From contig NZ_MPOB01000003.1 of assembly GCF_002148795.1 (NCBI RefSeq), forward strand, positions 62,001 to 126,000: a stretch of DNA of 64,000 nucleotides. The letters are read 5' to 3'. The stretch is from Oceanibaculum nanhaiense. GTDB lineage: Bacteria; Pseudomonadota; Alphaproteobacteria; Oceanibaculales; Oceanibaculaceae. Under the pieces are notes generated by a model that was given only the letters and a program-made list of their open reading frames with translations, was not told the origin of the DNA and searched no databases. Positions within the stretch are counted from its first letter, which is position 1. The number at the start of each line of letters is the position of its first letter. Below are positions 17,514 to 25,945 of the stretch, in pieces. Made by a program: the position numbers and the translations under genes.

Positions 17514-18472
17514 GAGCGGATACCGCCCTGGCCCCGGCCATGGAGAGCCCGGCGCGGCTGGTCTGGCGGCGATTTTGCCGGCACCGGCTGGCGCTGGCGA
17601 GCCTGGTATTGCTGGTGCTGCTGGCCGGGCTGGCGCTGGCCGCCCCGCTGATCGAGCGGGCGCTGGGGCTGGACGCGACGGCAGTGAATCTGTTCGGCCG
17701 GCTGGCCCCGCCCTCGCCCCAGCACTGGCTGGGCACCGACGAGCTGGGCCGCGATCTGATGCTGCGGCTGCTCTACGGGGCGCGGGTGTCGCTGTTCGTC
17801 GGCATCGTGGCGGCGCTGGCGGCGGCCAGTATCGGCTCGATCCTCGGCGTCGCCGCCGGCTATCTGGGCGGCCGGCTGGACGCCGTGCTGATGCGGCTGG
17901 CGGACGGGGTGATCTCGCTGCCCATGCTGCCGCTGCTGATCGTGCTGGCGGCCATCGACCCGGCCAAGCTGGGCCTGCCGGACAGCGTGGCACAGTCGGA
18001 AAATCTCAGCCTGTATCGTATCGTCGCCATCATCGCGCTGGTCGGCTGGACGACCACGGCACGGCTGGTGCGCGGCGCCACCCTGTCGCTGAAGGAACGC
18101 GCCTTCGTGGAAGCCGCCCGCGCGCAGGGCGCCACAGCCGCGCGCATCATGTTCCGCCATATCCTGCCGAACGCAATGTCGCCGATCCTGGTCGCCACCA
18201 CCCTGTCGGTCGGCAATGTGATCCTGCTGGAATCGGTGCTGAGTTTCCTGGGGCTGGGCATCCAGCCGCCGGTGGCGAGCTGGGGCGCCATGCTGACCGG
18301 CGCGCAGGAGACGCTATGGCAGCGCCCGGCGCTCGCCCTCTACCCCGGGCTGCTGATCTTTCTGACCGTCATCGCCTTCAATTTCCTGGGCGACGGGCTG
18401 CAGGACGCCTTCGACCCCAGAGCCGGCAGGGGGGCTGGAAGGGGGGCGGGAAGATGTGTCGTTCGCGGCTGA
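17510..18472 (+). CDS. Dpp/Opp-type ABC transporter permease (DppC family) with aberrant C-terminus
   Basis: 320-aa permease. N-terminal cytosolic segment, six hydrophobic helices, LGTDELGRDLMLRLLYGARV near 75-95 and the EAA loop FVEAARAQGATAARIMFRH near 200-218. Homologues end soon after FNFLGDGLxDxxDPR; here the frame continues about 15 residues (AGRGAGRGAGRCVVRG) through G-rich DNA into the 3' part of dedA. The last 159 bases are antisense to dedA. No ATPase genes follow, unlike typical dpp operons. A deletion or slippage at the G-runs 18429-18450 may have removed the original stop. Confidence 0.9.
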   Translation: MRADTALAPAMESPARLVWRRFCRHRLALASLVLLVLLAGLALAAPLIERALGLDATAVNLFGRLAPPSPQHWLGTDELGRDLMLRLLYGARVSLFVGIVAALAAASIGSILGVAAGYLGGRLDAVLMRLADGVISLPMLPLLIVLAAIDPAKLGLPDSVAQSENLSLYRIVAIIALVGWTTTARLVRGATLSLKERAFVEAARAQGATAARIMFRHILPNAMSPILVATTLSVGNVILLESVLSFLGLGIQPPVASWGAMLTGAQETLWQRPALALYPGLLIFLTVIAFNFLGDGLQDAFDPRAGRGAGRGAGRCVVRG

Positions 18473-19087
18473 GCGTTCGGCCTTGCGGGCTTCCTTGCGG
18501 ATACGGGCGCCGGCCAGCATCTCGCGCCAGCGCTTGCGGCGGCGGCCACGCAGCAGGTTGCGGCCCCACAACAGCAGGCCGATGCCGGCGATGCCGCCCA
18601 GCACGTAGAACTCGTACTGCTTGATCTCCGCCATATAACGCTGGAACACCTCGCCAAACAGATAGCCCAGCAGGCCGACGGCAATCGCCCAGATGAAGGC
18701 CGCGATCAGGTTCAGCGGCATGAAACGCATCGGGCTGATGCCGCTCATCCCGATCACGAAGGGGCTGACCGAACGCACGCCATAGATGAAACGGAAGCTG
18801 AGGATGAAGATGACGTCATACTTGTGCAGCAGCGCCATCGCCTTGGCCGAGCGTTCGCGCCAGCGCGGCCGCTTTTCCAGCAGGCGGACACCCCAGCGCC
18901 GGCCGATGAAATAATAGAGCTGGTCACCGAGGAAGGTGCCGACGAAGGCCGCAAGCATCACATAGGGAAGCTCCAGATAGCCGCGATGGGCCGCGAAGCC
19001 GCCCAGCACCAGGATGGTCTCGCCCTCGAAGAAAGTACCGACGAAAACCGCGAGATAACCGTATTTCGCGATCATTTCCGAGAGCAT
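18314..19087 (-). CDS. DedA/SNARE-associated family membrane protein with read-through tail
   Basis: Membrane protein of the DedA (VTT-fold) family, implicated in lipid carrier recycling and proton-motive-force homeostasis. 257 aa; the conserved part spans about 1-185: FVGTFFEGETILVLGGF near 15-31, FLGDQLYYFIGRRWG near 52-66, FRFIYGVRSVSPFVIGMSGI near 98-117. Homologues end near residue 200. The final about 53 residues (from SRPPSSPPAG on) are encoded by the complement of the dppC 3' end and are hydrophilic and low in complexity, so they are probably not an original part. Start ATG at 19087. Confidence 0.88.
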   Translation of the reverse strand: MLSEMIAKYGYLAVFVGTFFEGETILVLGGFAAHRGYLELPYVMLAAFVGTFLGDQLYYFIGRRWGVRLLEKRPRWRERSAKAMALLHKYDVIFILSFRFIYGVRSVSPFVIGMSGISPMRFMPLNLIAAFIWAIAVGLLGYLFGEVFQRYMAEIKQYEFYVLGGIAGIGLLLWGRNLLRGRRRKRWREMLAGARIRKEARKAERSAANDTSSRPPSSPPAGSGVEGVLQPVAQEIEGDDGQKDQQPGVEGERRALP

Positions 19088-19265
19088 GGTCCGAACCTGT
19101 CCTGAAGGGGCGTGTGGAAGATATGCGCCCGCCTTCCTTAAAATCCAATTAATTCAGCGATTGCCCCACCCGATGCCGGCGCAATGCCGGCCCGAAACCG
19201 CTCTATGGAAGGAACGTGGAATGCGGCGGCTTGTTCACACCTTCCGTCTGCGCTTCAATGGCGCC

Positions 19266-19694
19266 ATGAAAACCGCCTCCCTGCGCCCCCTTCCCCTACT
19301 CCCCACTCCCCTGCTTTGGGCCTCTGTTGCCCTGCTGGTGCTGATCGCCTGTGCAATAGTGCCGGAACGCCCGGCCCATGCGCAGACGCCGGCATCCCCG
19401 GGCATCGGTGCGACGGGCAAGATCTGTTTCCTGCTGCGCAACCGCTCGCCGGTCATGATGAATGGCCGGGTGGTGCTGCAATCGCGCGAGCGCTTCACCT
19501 TCCGGCTGGAGCGCAACCAGCAGGTCGAATCCTGCCTGGTGGGGACGACCTATGGCGGCAACCGCATCTCGCTGGTGCTGCTGAACTATATCGGCGTGCC
19601 GCTGTTCACCTGCTACAGCACGACCAGCCACGCCATCGACCTGAACGCCCGCCGGCAGGAATCAGGCTGGCACTACACGGCAGACTGCCGCTAG
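19266..19694 (+). CDS. Secreted small protein of unknown function
   Basis: 142 aa from the ATG at 19266. A Sec signal peptide is visible (MKTASLRPLPLLP, hydrophobic run WASVALLVLIACAIV, likely cleavage after AHA near 38). The mature part is about 105 aa with four cysteines (CFLL, SCLVG, TCYST, ADCR), so two disulfides are possible. An upstream in-frame ATG at 19221 would put charged residues before the signal and is less likely. The aldo/keto reductase gene follows 11 bp later. No family recognised. Confidence 0.7.
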   Translation: MKTASLRPLPLLPTPLLWASVALLVLIACAIVPERPAHAQTPASPGIGATGKICFLLRNRSPVMMNGRVVLQSRERFTFRLERNQQVESCLVGTTYGGNRISLVLLNYIGVPLFTCYSTTSHAIDLNARRQESGWHYTADCR

Positions 19695-19705
19695 GGAGAG
19701 AAAGA

Positions 19706-20719
19706 ATGGAATACCGCAATCTTGGCCGCAGCGGGCTGAAGGTCTCGCCGCTTTGCCTGGGCACCATGATGTTCGGCGGCCCGACGACCGAGGCGGATTC
19801 CGCCGCCATTATCGCCGACGCCCGCGCGCGCGGATTCAATTTCATCGATACCGCCGACGCCTATAATGAGGGCGAATCGGAGCGGGTCGTCGGCCGGACC
19901 CTGAAGGCTGACCGCGACTGGTGGGTGCTGGCAACCAAGCTGGCCAATGCGATGGGGCCGGGCCCGAACGAGCGCGGTCTGTCGCGGCGCTGGGTGCTGC
20001 AGGCGGCGGAGGCCAGCCTGAAGCGCCTCGGCACCGACTACATCGACATCCTCTATCTGCATAAGGAGGACCTTTCCACGCCGCTGGACGAGACCGTCCG
20101 CGCGCTGGAGATGCTGGTGCGCGATGGCAAGATCCGCCATTTCGGCCTGTCGAATTTCCGCTCCTGGCGTGTCGCCGAGATCTGCCGTCTGGCGGACGCG
20201 GCCGGCATCGACCGCCCGGTGGTCAGCCAGCCCTATTACAACGCCATGAACCGCATGCCGGAGGTCGAGCATCTGCCGGCCTGCAATTATTACGGGCTGG
20301 GCGTGGTGCCCTACAGCCCGCTGGCGCGCGGCATCCTGACCGGCAAATACCTGCCGGATTCGCCGCCGCCGAACGACAGCCGCGCGGCACGCCAGGACAA
20401 GCGCATGATGCAGACTGAATGGCGGCGCGAATCCATGGTCATCGCGCAGACCCTGAAGGCCCATGCCGAGAAGAAGGGCACTACCGCCATCGGCTTCGCG
20501 GTCAACTGGGTGCTGAACAACAAGTTCGTCACCGCCACCATCGCCGGGCCGCGCACCATGGACCACTGGCTGGGCTATGTGGAGGCGCTGTCCTACCGCT
20601 TCGACGCCGAGGATGAGGCGCTGGTGGACAGCCTGGTGCCCATCGGCCACCCCTCCACGCCGGGCTACAGCGACCCCAGCTACCCCATCGAAGGCCGCGT
20701 GGTGCGAACGGAGGGATAG
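19706..20719 (+). CDS. Aldo/keto reductase
   Basis: NADPH-dependent reductase of the AKR superfamily, 337 aa, (beta/alpha)8 barrel. The catalytic tetrad is recognisable: Asp in FIDTADAYNEGESE with the Tyr four residues on, Lys in VLATKLANAMG, His in DILYLHKED. The C-terminal GPRTMDHW region binds the cofactor phosphate. The ATG at 19706 has AGGGAGAG upstream. Similar to the YajO/Tas/L-glyceraldehyde-3-phosphate reductase groups; substrate not assigned. Confidence 0.9.
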   Translation: MEYRNLGRSGLKVSPLCLGTMMFGGPTTEADSAAIIADARARGFNFIDTADAYNEGESERVVGRTLKADRDWWVLATKLANAMGPGPNERGLSRRWVLQAAEASLKRLGTDYIDILYLHKEDLSTPLDETVRALEMLVRDGKIRHFGLSNFRSWRVAEICRLADAAGIDRPVVSQPYYNAMNRMPEVEHLPACNYYGLGVVPYSPLARGILTGKYLPDSPPPNDSRAARQDKRMMQTEWRRESMVIAQTLKAHAEKKGTTAIGFAVNWVLNNKFVTATIAGPRTMDHWLGYVEALSYRFDAEDEALVDSLVPIGHPSTPGYSDPSYPIEGRVVRTEG

Positions 20720-20750
20720 TAACGCTAGTCATCAGTAACGGTAGGCGTTA
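20720..20750. promoter_or_regulatory. Inverted repeat upstream of higB (candidate autoregulatory operator)
   Basis: TAACGC (20720-20725) and GCGTTA (20745-20750) are inverted copies separated by 19 bases, directly before the higB start codon and after the aldo/keto reductase stop. Type II antitoxins of the HigA family repress their operon by binding such palindromes. The assignment is positional. Confidence 0.45.
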
Positions 20751-20752
20751 TT

Positions 20753-21037
20753 ATGCTGAAAGGCTTCGCCGATCGCGATACGGAACTGATCTGGCTGGGA
20801 CGCTTCGCCAGGCGACTGCCGGAAGACATCCAGCGTATCGCCCGGCGAAAGCTGCGCATGCTGGATGCTGCGACAGTGCTGGAGGAGTTGCGGGTTCCGC
20901 CTGGCAACCGGCTGGAAAGTCTGAAAGGCGACCGCGCCGGACAGCACAGCATCCGCATCAACGATCAGTGGCGGATATGCTTCATCTGGGATGGCGACGG
21001 CGCACGGGAGGTCAGGATTGTCGATTACCACGACTGA
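20753..21037 (+). CDS. higB: HigB-type toxin (RelE superfamily)
   Basis: 94-aa RelE/HigB ribosome-dependent mRNA endonuclease. It has the expected small basic fold with a C-terminal HSIRINDQWRICFIWDG segment diagnostic of the HigB family, and the EELRVPPGNRLESLKGDR stretch. The toxin precedes the antitoxin, the inverted order typical of higBA. The ATG at 20753 follows a putative operator; only 33 bp separate it from the aldo/keto reductase gene. It overlaps the antitoxin start by 20 bases. Confidence 0.93.
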   Translation: MLKGFADRDTELIWLGRFARRLPEDIQRIARRKLRMLDAATVLEELRVPPGNRLESLKGDRAGQHSIRINDQWRICFIWDGDGAREVRIVDYHD

Positions 21038-21338
21038 GAAACAGGCTGGCAGGCTGCCCAACATCCATCCTGGCGAAATCCTGCGGGAGGAATTCCTGCT
21101 GCCGATGGGCCTGACCGCCTACCGGCTCGCCAAGGCCATTGATGTGCCGCAGACCCGCCTGTCGGAAATCCTGCACGAGCGGCGCGGTATCACCGCCGAC
21201 ACGGCGGCGCGTCTGGGCCGCTATTTCAGCACCAGCCCGGCCTTCTGGATGAATTTACAGGCGCGCTACGATCTGGAGCAGGTCGAGCGGGAAAAGGGGC
21301 CGGATATCGCCCGCATCGTCCCGCTCGACGCCGCCTGA
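21018..21338 (+). CDS. higA: HigA-type antitoxin (XRE/HTH)
   Basis: 106-aa antitoxin. The N-terminal LPNIHPGEILREEFL and helix-turn-helix (LTAYRLAKAIDVPQTRLSEI) match the VapI/HigA family that binds HigB and represses the operon. The start is taken as TTG at 21018, because GGGAGG lies exactly six bases upstream and the protein then begins with the family-like LSITTTEKQAG; there is no suitable ATG. The gene therefore begins inside higB (20-bp overlap), tying antitoxin translation to that of the toxin. Confidence 0.92.
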   Translation: MSITTTEKQAGRLPNIHPGEILREEFLLPMGLTAYRLAKAIDVPQTRLSEILHERRGITADTAARLGRYFSTSPAFWMNLQARYDLEQVEREKGPDIARIVPLDAA

Positions 21339-21353
21339 TCCGGCCTTGTTGCC

Positions 21354-22529
21354 CTAAGCCGCCTTGCCCAGCGTGGTCTCGACCAGCTTCGCCCAGTAGC
21401 TGGCACCGATCGGCAGCACGCCGTCATTGAAGTCGTAATGCGGGTTGTGCAGCATGCATCCGCCCTCGGTCGAGCCATTGCCGATCCAGACATAGCTGCC
21501 CGGCTTCTGCTGCAGCATGAAGGCGAAATCCTCCGATCCCATGGACGGCATCAGATCGTCATGCACATTGCCGTCGCCGACCACCTGGGCCGCGACCTGC
21601 GCCGCGATCTCGGTCTCCGGCGCGGTGTTGATCGTCGGCGGGTAGCGACGCTCATACTTCACCGTGGCGGTCGCGCCCATGGTCTGGCAGATGCCATCGA
21701 CGATGCGGCGCATCGCCGGCTCGATCATATCCTGCACCTCCGGCCGGAAGCTGCGCGTGGTGCCGCGCAGCACAACCTCATCCGGCAGCACGTTATAGGC
21801 GTCGCCGCCATGGATCTGCGTCACACTGACCACCACGGCATCCAGCGGATGGGTGTTGCGGCTGGCGATGGTCTGCAGCGCGTTCACGATCTGTGAGGCG
21901 GTAACCACGGAATCCACACCCATATGCGGCATCGCGCCATGCGCGCCCTTGCCCTTCACGGTGATCTCGAAAATATCGAAGGACGCCATCATCGGCCCCG
22001 GCCGCACGGCGATCTTGCCGACATCGAGGCCCGGCCAGTTGTGCATGCCATAGACCTGCTCGACCGGGAATTTCTCGAACAGCCCATCCTCGACCATGAC
22101 CCGGCCGCCGCCTTCATTCTCTTCCGCCGGCTGGAAGATGAAATAGACCGTGCCGTCGAAATTCTTGGTCTCGGCCAGGTACTTGGCCGCACCCAACAGC
22201 ATGGTGGTGTGGCCGTCATGGCCGCAGGCATGCATCTTGCCCTCATGCTGCGACTTGTGGCCGAAGTCGTTCTTCTCCAGCACGTCCAGCGCATCCATGT
22301 CGGCGCGCAGGCCGATGGCCTTGCCGGACCCGCTGCCGCCCGCCAGCTTGCCGACGATGCCGGTGCCGGCCAGGCCGCGATGCACCTCAATGCCGAAGGA
22401 TTCCAGCTTCTCCGCCACGAAGGCGCTGGTCTTGTGCTCCTCGAAGGCGGTTTCCGGATGGGTGTGGATGTGATGCCGCCAGGCGGTCATCTCGTCCTGG
22501 AAATCGGCGATACGGTTGATGATCGGCAT
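21354..22529 (-). CDS. M20 family amidohydrolase (hippurate hydrolase/aminoacylase-like)
   Basis: 391-aa metallopeptidase of the M20D group, which splits N-acyl amino acids. Metal-binding motifs: MHACGHDGHTTMLL near 99-112, EENEGGGRVMVEDG near 135-148, and the late HDDLMPSMGSEDFAFM near 340-355. The lid/dimerisation domain sits between about 185 and 300. Ribosome site ACGGAGG upstream of the ATG. It is 28 bp after a second amidohydrolase gene and in line with the downstream-strand Dpp transporter, pointing to use of imported acylated amino acids or peptides. Confidence 0.92.
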   Translation of the reverse strand: MPIINRIADFQDEMTAWRHHIHTHPETAFEEHKTSAFVAEKLESFGIEVHRGLAGTGIVGKLAGGSGSGKAIGLRADMDALDVLEKNDFGHKSQHEGKMHACGHDGHTTMLLGAAKYLAETKNFDGTVYFIFQPAEENEGGGRVMVEDGLFEKFPVEQVYGMHNWPGLDVGKIAVRPGPMMASFDIFEITVKGKGAHGAMPHMGVDSVVTASQIVNALQTIASRNTHPLDAVVVSVTQIHGGDAYNVLPDEVVLRGTTRSFRPEVQDMIEPAMRRIVDGICQTMGATATVKYERRYPPTINTAPETEIAAQVAAQVVGDGNVHDDLMPSMGSEDFAFMLQQKPGSYVWIGNGSTEGGCMLHNPHYDFNDGVLPIGASYWAKLVETTLGKAA

Positions 22530-22557
22530 GGGTCAGTGCCTCCGTCTTTCTGTCTGA

Positions 22558-23784
22558 TTATTCCGCCGCCATCGGGAAGGCGGAGACGCCGCCCGGCCGG
22601 CGGTCGAGCGCGGCGATGCCGTTCTTCAGCACCATGACGTGATTCTCGGCGCGCGAGGCGGCCTTGATGTCGCTGAGCGGATCGCCCTGCACCAGCAGCA
22701 GGTCGGCGGCCAGCCCCTCGGCGATGCGGCCGCGGTCGGCAAGCCGCATCAGATCGGCGGCATTCTTCGTGGAGATGGTGATGGAATCCATCGCGGAGAG
22801 ACCGATCTCCACCATATATTCCAGCTCCTTCGCGTTCTCGCCATGCTTGTTGTAGGGCGTGCCGGCATCGGTGCCCATGGCGAGGTTGCCGCCCGCCTTG
22901 TAGAACATCAGGATCGACTGCTTGTGCCGTTCGGCGACGCGCGCCGCCTTCTCATAGGCATAGGGCGGCACGCCATTGTCGCGGTTGGCGACGATGTTGT
23001 TCACCGCCGCCAGCGTGGGGACGATATAGGTGCCGCGCGGCAGCATCTCGTCGATGCATTGCTGGGTCAGGAAGATGCCATGCTCGATGGAATCGATCCC
23101 GCCGCGCACCGCGTTCAGGATGCCCTCCTCGCCCTGGGCATGGCTGGCGCAGGTCTTGTGGAACCGGTGCCCCTCGGCGATGCCGGCGGCAAGCTCCTCC
23201 GGCGAGTAATGCGCGTCTTCCGGGTTCACGCCCGGCGTCATCACGCCGCCGGTGGCCATGATCTTGATGAGGTCGGAGCCGGCATGCACCTGCTCGCGCA
23301 CCGCCTTCACCACATCGTCCACGCCATCGGCGATGCGGCCATAGCGGTTGCCGTGACCACCGGTCATGCAGATCATGCGGCCGGCGGCACGGATGGTCGG
23401 CCCCAGCTGCTTGCCGGCGTTGCATGCATCGCGCACGCCGAATTCGAGATAATCCTTGCCGCCGCAATCGCGCACGGCGGTCACACCACCGCGCAGCGTG
23501 ATCTGCGCATGCTCCAGCGCGCGGATGGCGATCTGGTCGGGCCGGGCGGTCTGCACGAAGATGCTGGGATTGCCCTCCGCCCCCATGCAGAGATGCACGT
23601 GGCAATCGATCAGGCCGGGCAGCAGGGACATGCCCTTGGCGTCCACCGTCTGGCCGGTAAAGCCGGCGAACTCGCCTGCCGGCGCGATCCGGGCGATCTT
23701 GCCGCCCTCGACCATCAGCCCGTGATCCTTCAGCGCCTTGCCGGCGCCATCGATGATCTGCGCGCCCAGGAAAAGCATACCCAT
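22558..23784 (-). CDS. Metal-dependent amidohydrolase (imidazolonepropionase/prolidase-like)
   Basis: 408-aa amidohydrolase-superfamily enzyme with the (beta/alpha)8 barrel. The HxH metal motif is in LIDCHVHLCMG near 57-67; further ligands are the barrel Lys (region DLIKIMATGGV near 172), His in CASHAQGEEG and the final Asp in MGTDAGTPYNKHG near 305. This pattern matches the Xaa-Pro/Xaa-Arg dipeptidase-like and imidazolonepropionase-related group. Good AAGGAACAGGG ribosome site. Between the M20 gene and the transporter ATPase, so probably a cytosolic dipeptidase acting on imported substrate. Confidence 0.9.
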   Translation of the reverse strand: MGMLFLGAQIIDGAGKALKDHGLMVEGGKIARIAPAGEFAGFTGQTVDAKGMSLLPGLIDCHVHLCMGAEGNPSIFVQTARPDQIAIRALEHAQITLRGGVTAVRDCGGKDYLEFGVRDACNAGKQLGPTIRAAGRMICMTGGHGNRYGRIADGVDDVVKAVREQVHAGSDLIKIMATGGVMTPGVNPEDAHYSPEELAAGIAEGHRFHKTCASHAQGEEGILNAVRGGIDSIEHGIFLTQQCIDEMLPRGTYIVPTLAAVNNIVANRDNGVPPYAYEKAARVAERHKQSILMFYKAGGNLAMGTDAGTPYNKHGENAKELEYMVEIGLSAMDSITISTKNAADLMRLADRGRIAEGLAADLLLVQGDPLSDIKAASRAENHVMVLKNGIAALDRRPGGVSAFPMAAE

Positions 23785-23904
23785 ATCCCTGTTCCTTCTT
23801 TTCCGAATCCAATTGCCCGCCAGACTAGGCTATAGCGCCCGGCGATTCCGCCCCGGCAGCCGCAAGGCTGGGCTGCGGCCTGTTCATATCCCCGCCACCT
23901 GCCC

Positions 23905-24948
23905 TCAGGCAGCGTCGGGAATGCGGCCTTCCTCGACGCCGTGGCAGGCGATCTTCGCGCCGTCCGGCAGGGCGATCGGCAGCGGCGCCTCAACCTTGCA
24001 GCGGTCATTGGCGAACGGGCAGCGCGGATGGAAGGCGCAGCCGCTGGGCGGGTTGATCGGGTTCGGCACCTCGCCGGCAACCGGCGTCCGCTCACCGCCC
24101 TTCATCTCCAGATCGGGGATCGTGTCGAGCAGCAGCTTGGTATAGGGATGGCGCGGCTTGGCGAACAGCACGCGCGACGGTGCCACCTCCGCCAAACGGC
24201 CCAGATACATCACGCCGACATGGTTCGACATGTGATAGACGACGGCGAGATTGTGGCTGATGAACAGGTAGGTGAGGTTCAGCTCGCGCTGCAGCTCCTT
24301 CATCAGGTTCAGGATCTGCGCCTGCACCGAGACGTCCAGCGCCGAGGTCGGCTCGTCGCACACCAGGAATTCCGGGTTGCTGGCAAGCGCGCGGGCAATC
24401 GAGATGCGCTGACGCTGGCCGCCGGAGAATTCATGCGGGTACTTCACGCCATCCTTGGCCGACAATCCCACGAAATTCAGCAGCTCGCCGACGCGCTTCT
24501 GGGTCGCCGCCTCGCCGGAGGTCAGGCCGAAGAAGCGCAGCGGCTCGGCGATGATGTCCACCACCCGCCAGCGCGGATTGAGCGAGGCATAGGGGTCCTG
24601 GAAGATCATCTGCATCTTGCGCCGGATCGGCACCAGCTGCTTGCGCGACAGGCCGGCGATGTTGCGCCCCTCGAAATGCAGGTCGCCGCGTGTCGGCGTG
24701 TAGAGCCCGACCACCAGGCGCGCCACGGTGGACTTGCCGCAGCCCGACTCACCGACCAGCGAGAAGGTCTCACCGCGGGCGATCTCGAAATTCACCCCGT
24801 CCACCGCCTTCAGCGTCTGCCGCGGCACGCCTTCGATAACGCGGTTCAGCAGCGGCGGCGACACATCGAAATAGCGCGCCAGGTCACGCGCGGCGAGCAC
24901 CGGGCCAGCCGTATCGGCCTGGGTTTTCAGGGCGGCGTTCTCAGCCAT
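23905..24948 (-). CDS. Dpp/Opp ABC transporter ATP-binding protein (DppF family)
   Basis: 347-aa ATPase. Walker A GESGCGKST near 80-88, signature FSGGQRQRISIARAL near 185-199, Walker B FLVCDEPTSALDV near 203-215. The C-terminal oligopeptide extension has the cysteine motif of this family (CAFHPRCPFANDRCKVE) that binds an Fe-S cluster in characterised DppD/F. The start at 24948 is favoured by GAAGGAGGCGG upstream; it overlaps the preceding ATPase gene by eight bases. Confidence 0.93.
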   Translation of the reverse strand: MAENAALKTQADTAGPVLAARDLARYFDVSPPLLNRVIEGVPRQTLKAVDGVNFEIARGETFSLVGESGCGKSTVARLVVGLYTPTRGDLHFEGRNIAGLSRKQLVPIRRKMQMIFQDPYASLNPRWRVVDIIAEPLRFFGLTSGEAATQKRVGELLNFVGLSAKDGVKYPHEFSGGQRQRISIARALASNPEFLVCDEPTSALDVSVQAQILNLMKELQRELNLTYLFISHNLAVVYHMSNHVGVMYLGRLAEVAPSRVLFAKPRHPYTKLLLDTIPDLEMKGGERTPVAGEVPNPINPPSGCAFHPRCPFANDRCKVEAPLPIALPDGAKIACHGVEEGRIPDAA

Positions 24949-25942
24949 GGACCGCCTCCTTCTCGTACAGCCAGCAGGCCACGTCCGTCTTCTCCACGCC
25001 AATCAGTTCCGGCCGCTCGACGCGGCATTTGTCGAACACCTTGGGGCAGCGCGGATTGAAGGCACAGCCCTGCGGAATGTCGGTCAGGCGCGGCATCGAG
25101 CCATCGATCTGGGTCAGCCGCTCGATATCGTGGCCGATCATCGGGATCGAGCCCATCAGCCCGTGCGTATAGGGATGCTTGGCGCGCTTGATGACATCCT
25201 TCACCGGGCCGATCTCGGCGATGCGGCCAGCATACATGACCGCCACGCGGTCCGCCGTTTCCGCGATCACGCCCATATCGTGGGTGACCAGCATGACCGC
25301 CGTACCATGATCCCGGCACAGCTTCTTCAAGAGCGCGATGATCTGCGCCTGGATCGACACGTCCAGCGCCGTGGTCGGCTCATCGGCGATCACCAGTGTC
25401 GGGTTCACCGCCAGCGCCAGCGCGATCACCACGCGCTGCCGCATGCCGCCGGAAAACTGGTGCGGATAATGGTCGATGCGGCGTTCCGGTGCCGGGATGC
25501 CGACATCGGACAACAGCTCGATGGCGCGGTCGCGCGCCTGCCTGTCGGTCATGTCGGTATGGGTCTGGATCGTCTCGACCAGCTGACGCCCCACCGAATA
25601 GAGCGGGTTCAGGCTGGTCAGCGGATCCTGGAAGATGGCGCCGATCTTGCGGCCGCGGATCTTGCGCATCTCCTCATAGGGCAGATTGTCGATCCGCCGC
25701 CCTTCCAGCTCGATGGAGCCGGCGGCGATACGGCCCGGCGGTTCCAGCAGGCCGATGACGGCGGCACCGGTCAGCGACTTGCCGGCACCGGATTCGCCAA
25801 CCACGCCCAGCACCTCGCCGGGCATGATGTCGAAGCTGATGCCATCGACGGCGGTCAGGATGCCGCGCCGGGTCGGGAACTCGATTTTCAGATCGCGGAC
25901 CTGGAGCAGCGGCTTGTCGGTGCTCTGGGGCATTTCCGGCAT
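24941..25942 (-). CDS. Dpp/Opp ABC transporter ATP-binding protein (DppD family)
   Basis: 333-aa ATPase: Walker [10 protein letters not shown] near 48-56, signature [15 protein letters not shown] near 158-172, Walker [15 protein letters not shown] near 176-189. C-terminal cysteine motif [17 protein letters not shown] as in DppD. Starts three bases after the permease stop and overlaps the next ATPase gene. Heterodimer partner of the adjoining DppF-like protein. Confidence 0.93.
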   Translation of the reverse strand: MPEMPQSTDKPLLQVRDLKIEFPTRRGILTAVDGISFDIMPGEVLGVVGESGAGKSLTGAAVIGLLEPPGRIAAGSIELEGRRIDNLPYEEMRKIRGRKIGAIFQDPLTSLNPLYSVGRQLVETIQTHTDMTDRQARDRAIELLSDVGIPAPERRIDHYPHQFSGGMRQRVVIALALAVNPTLVIADEPTTALDVSIQAQIIALLKKLCRDHGTAVMLVTHDMGVIAETADRVAVMYAGRIAEIGPVKDVIKRAKHPYTHGLMGSIPMIGHDIERLTQIDGSMPRLTDIPQGCAFNPRCPKVFDKCRVERPELIGVEKTDVACWLYEKEAVHG

Positions 25943-25945
25943 GTC

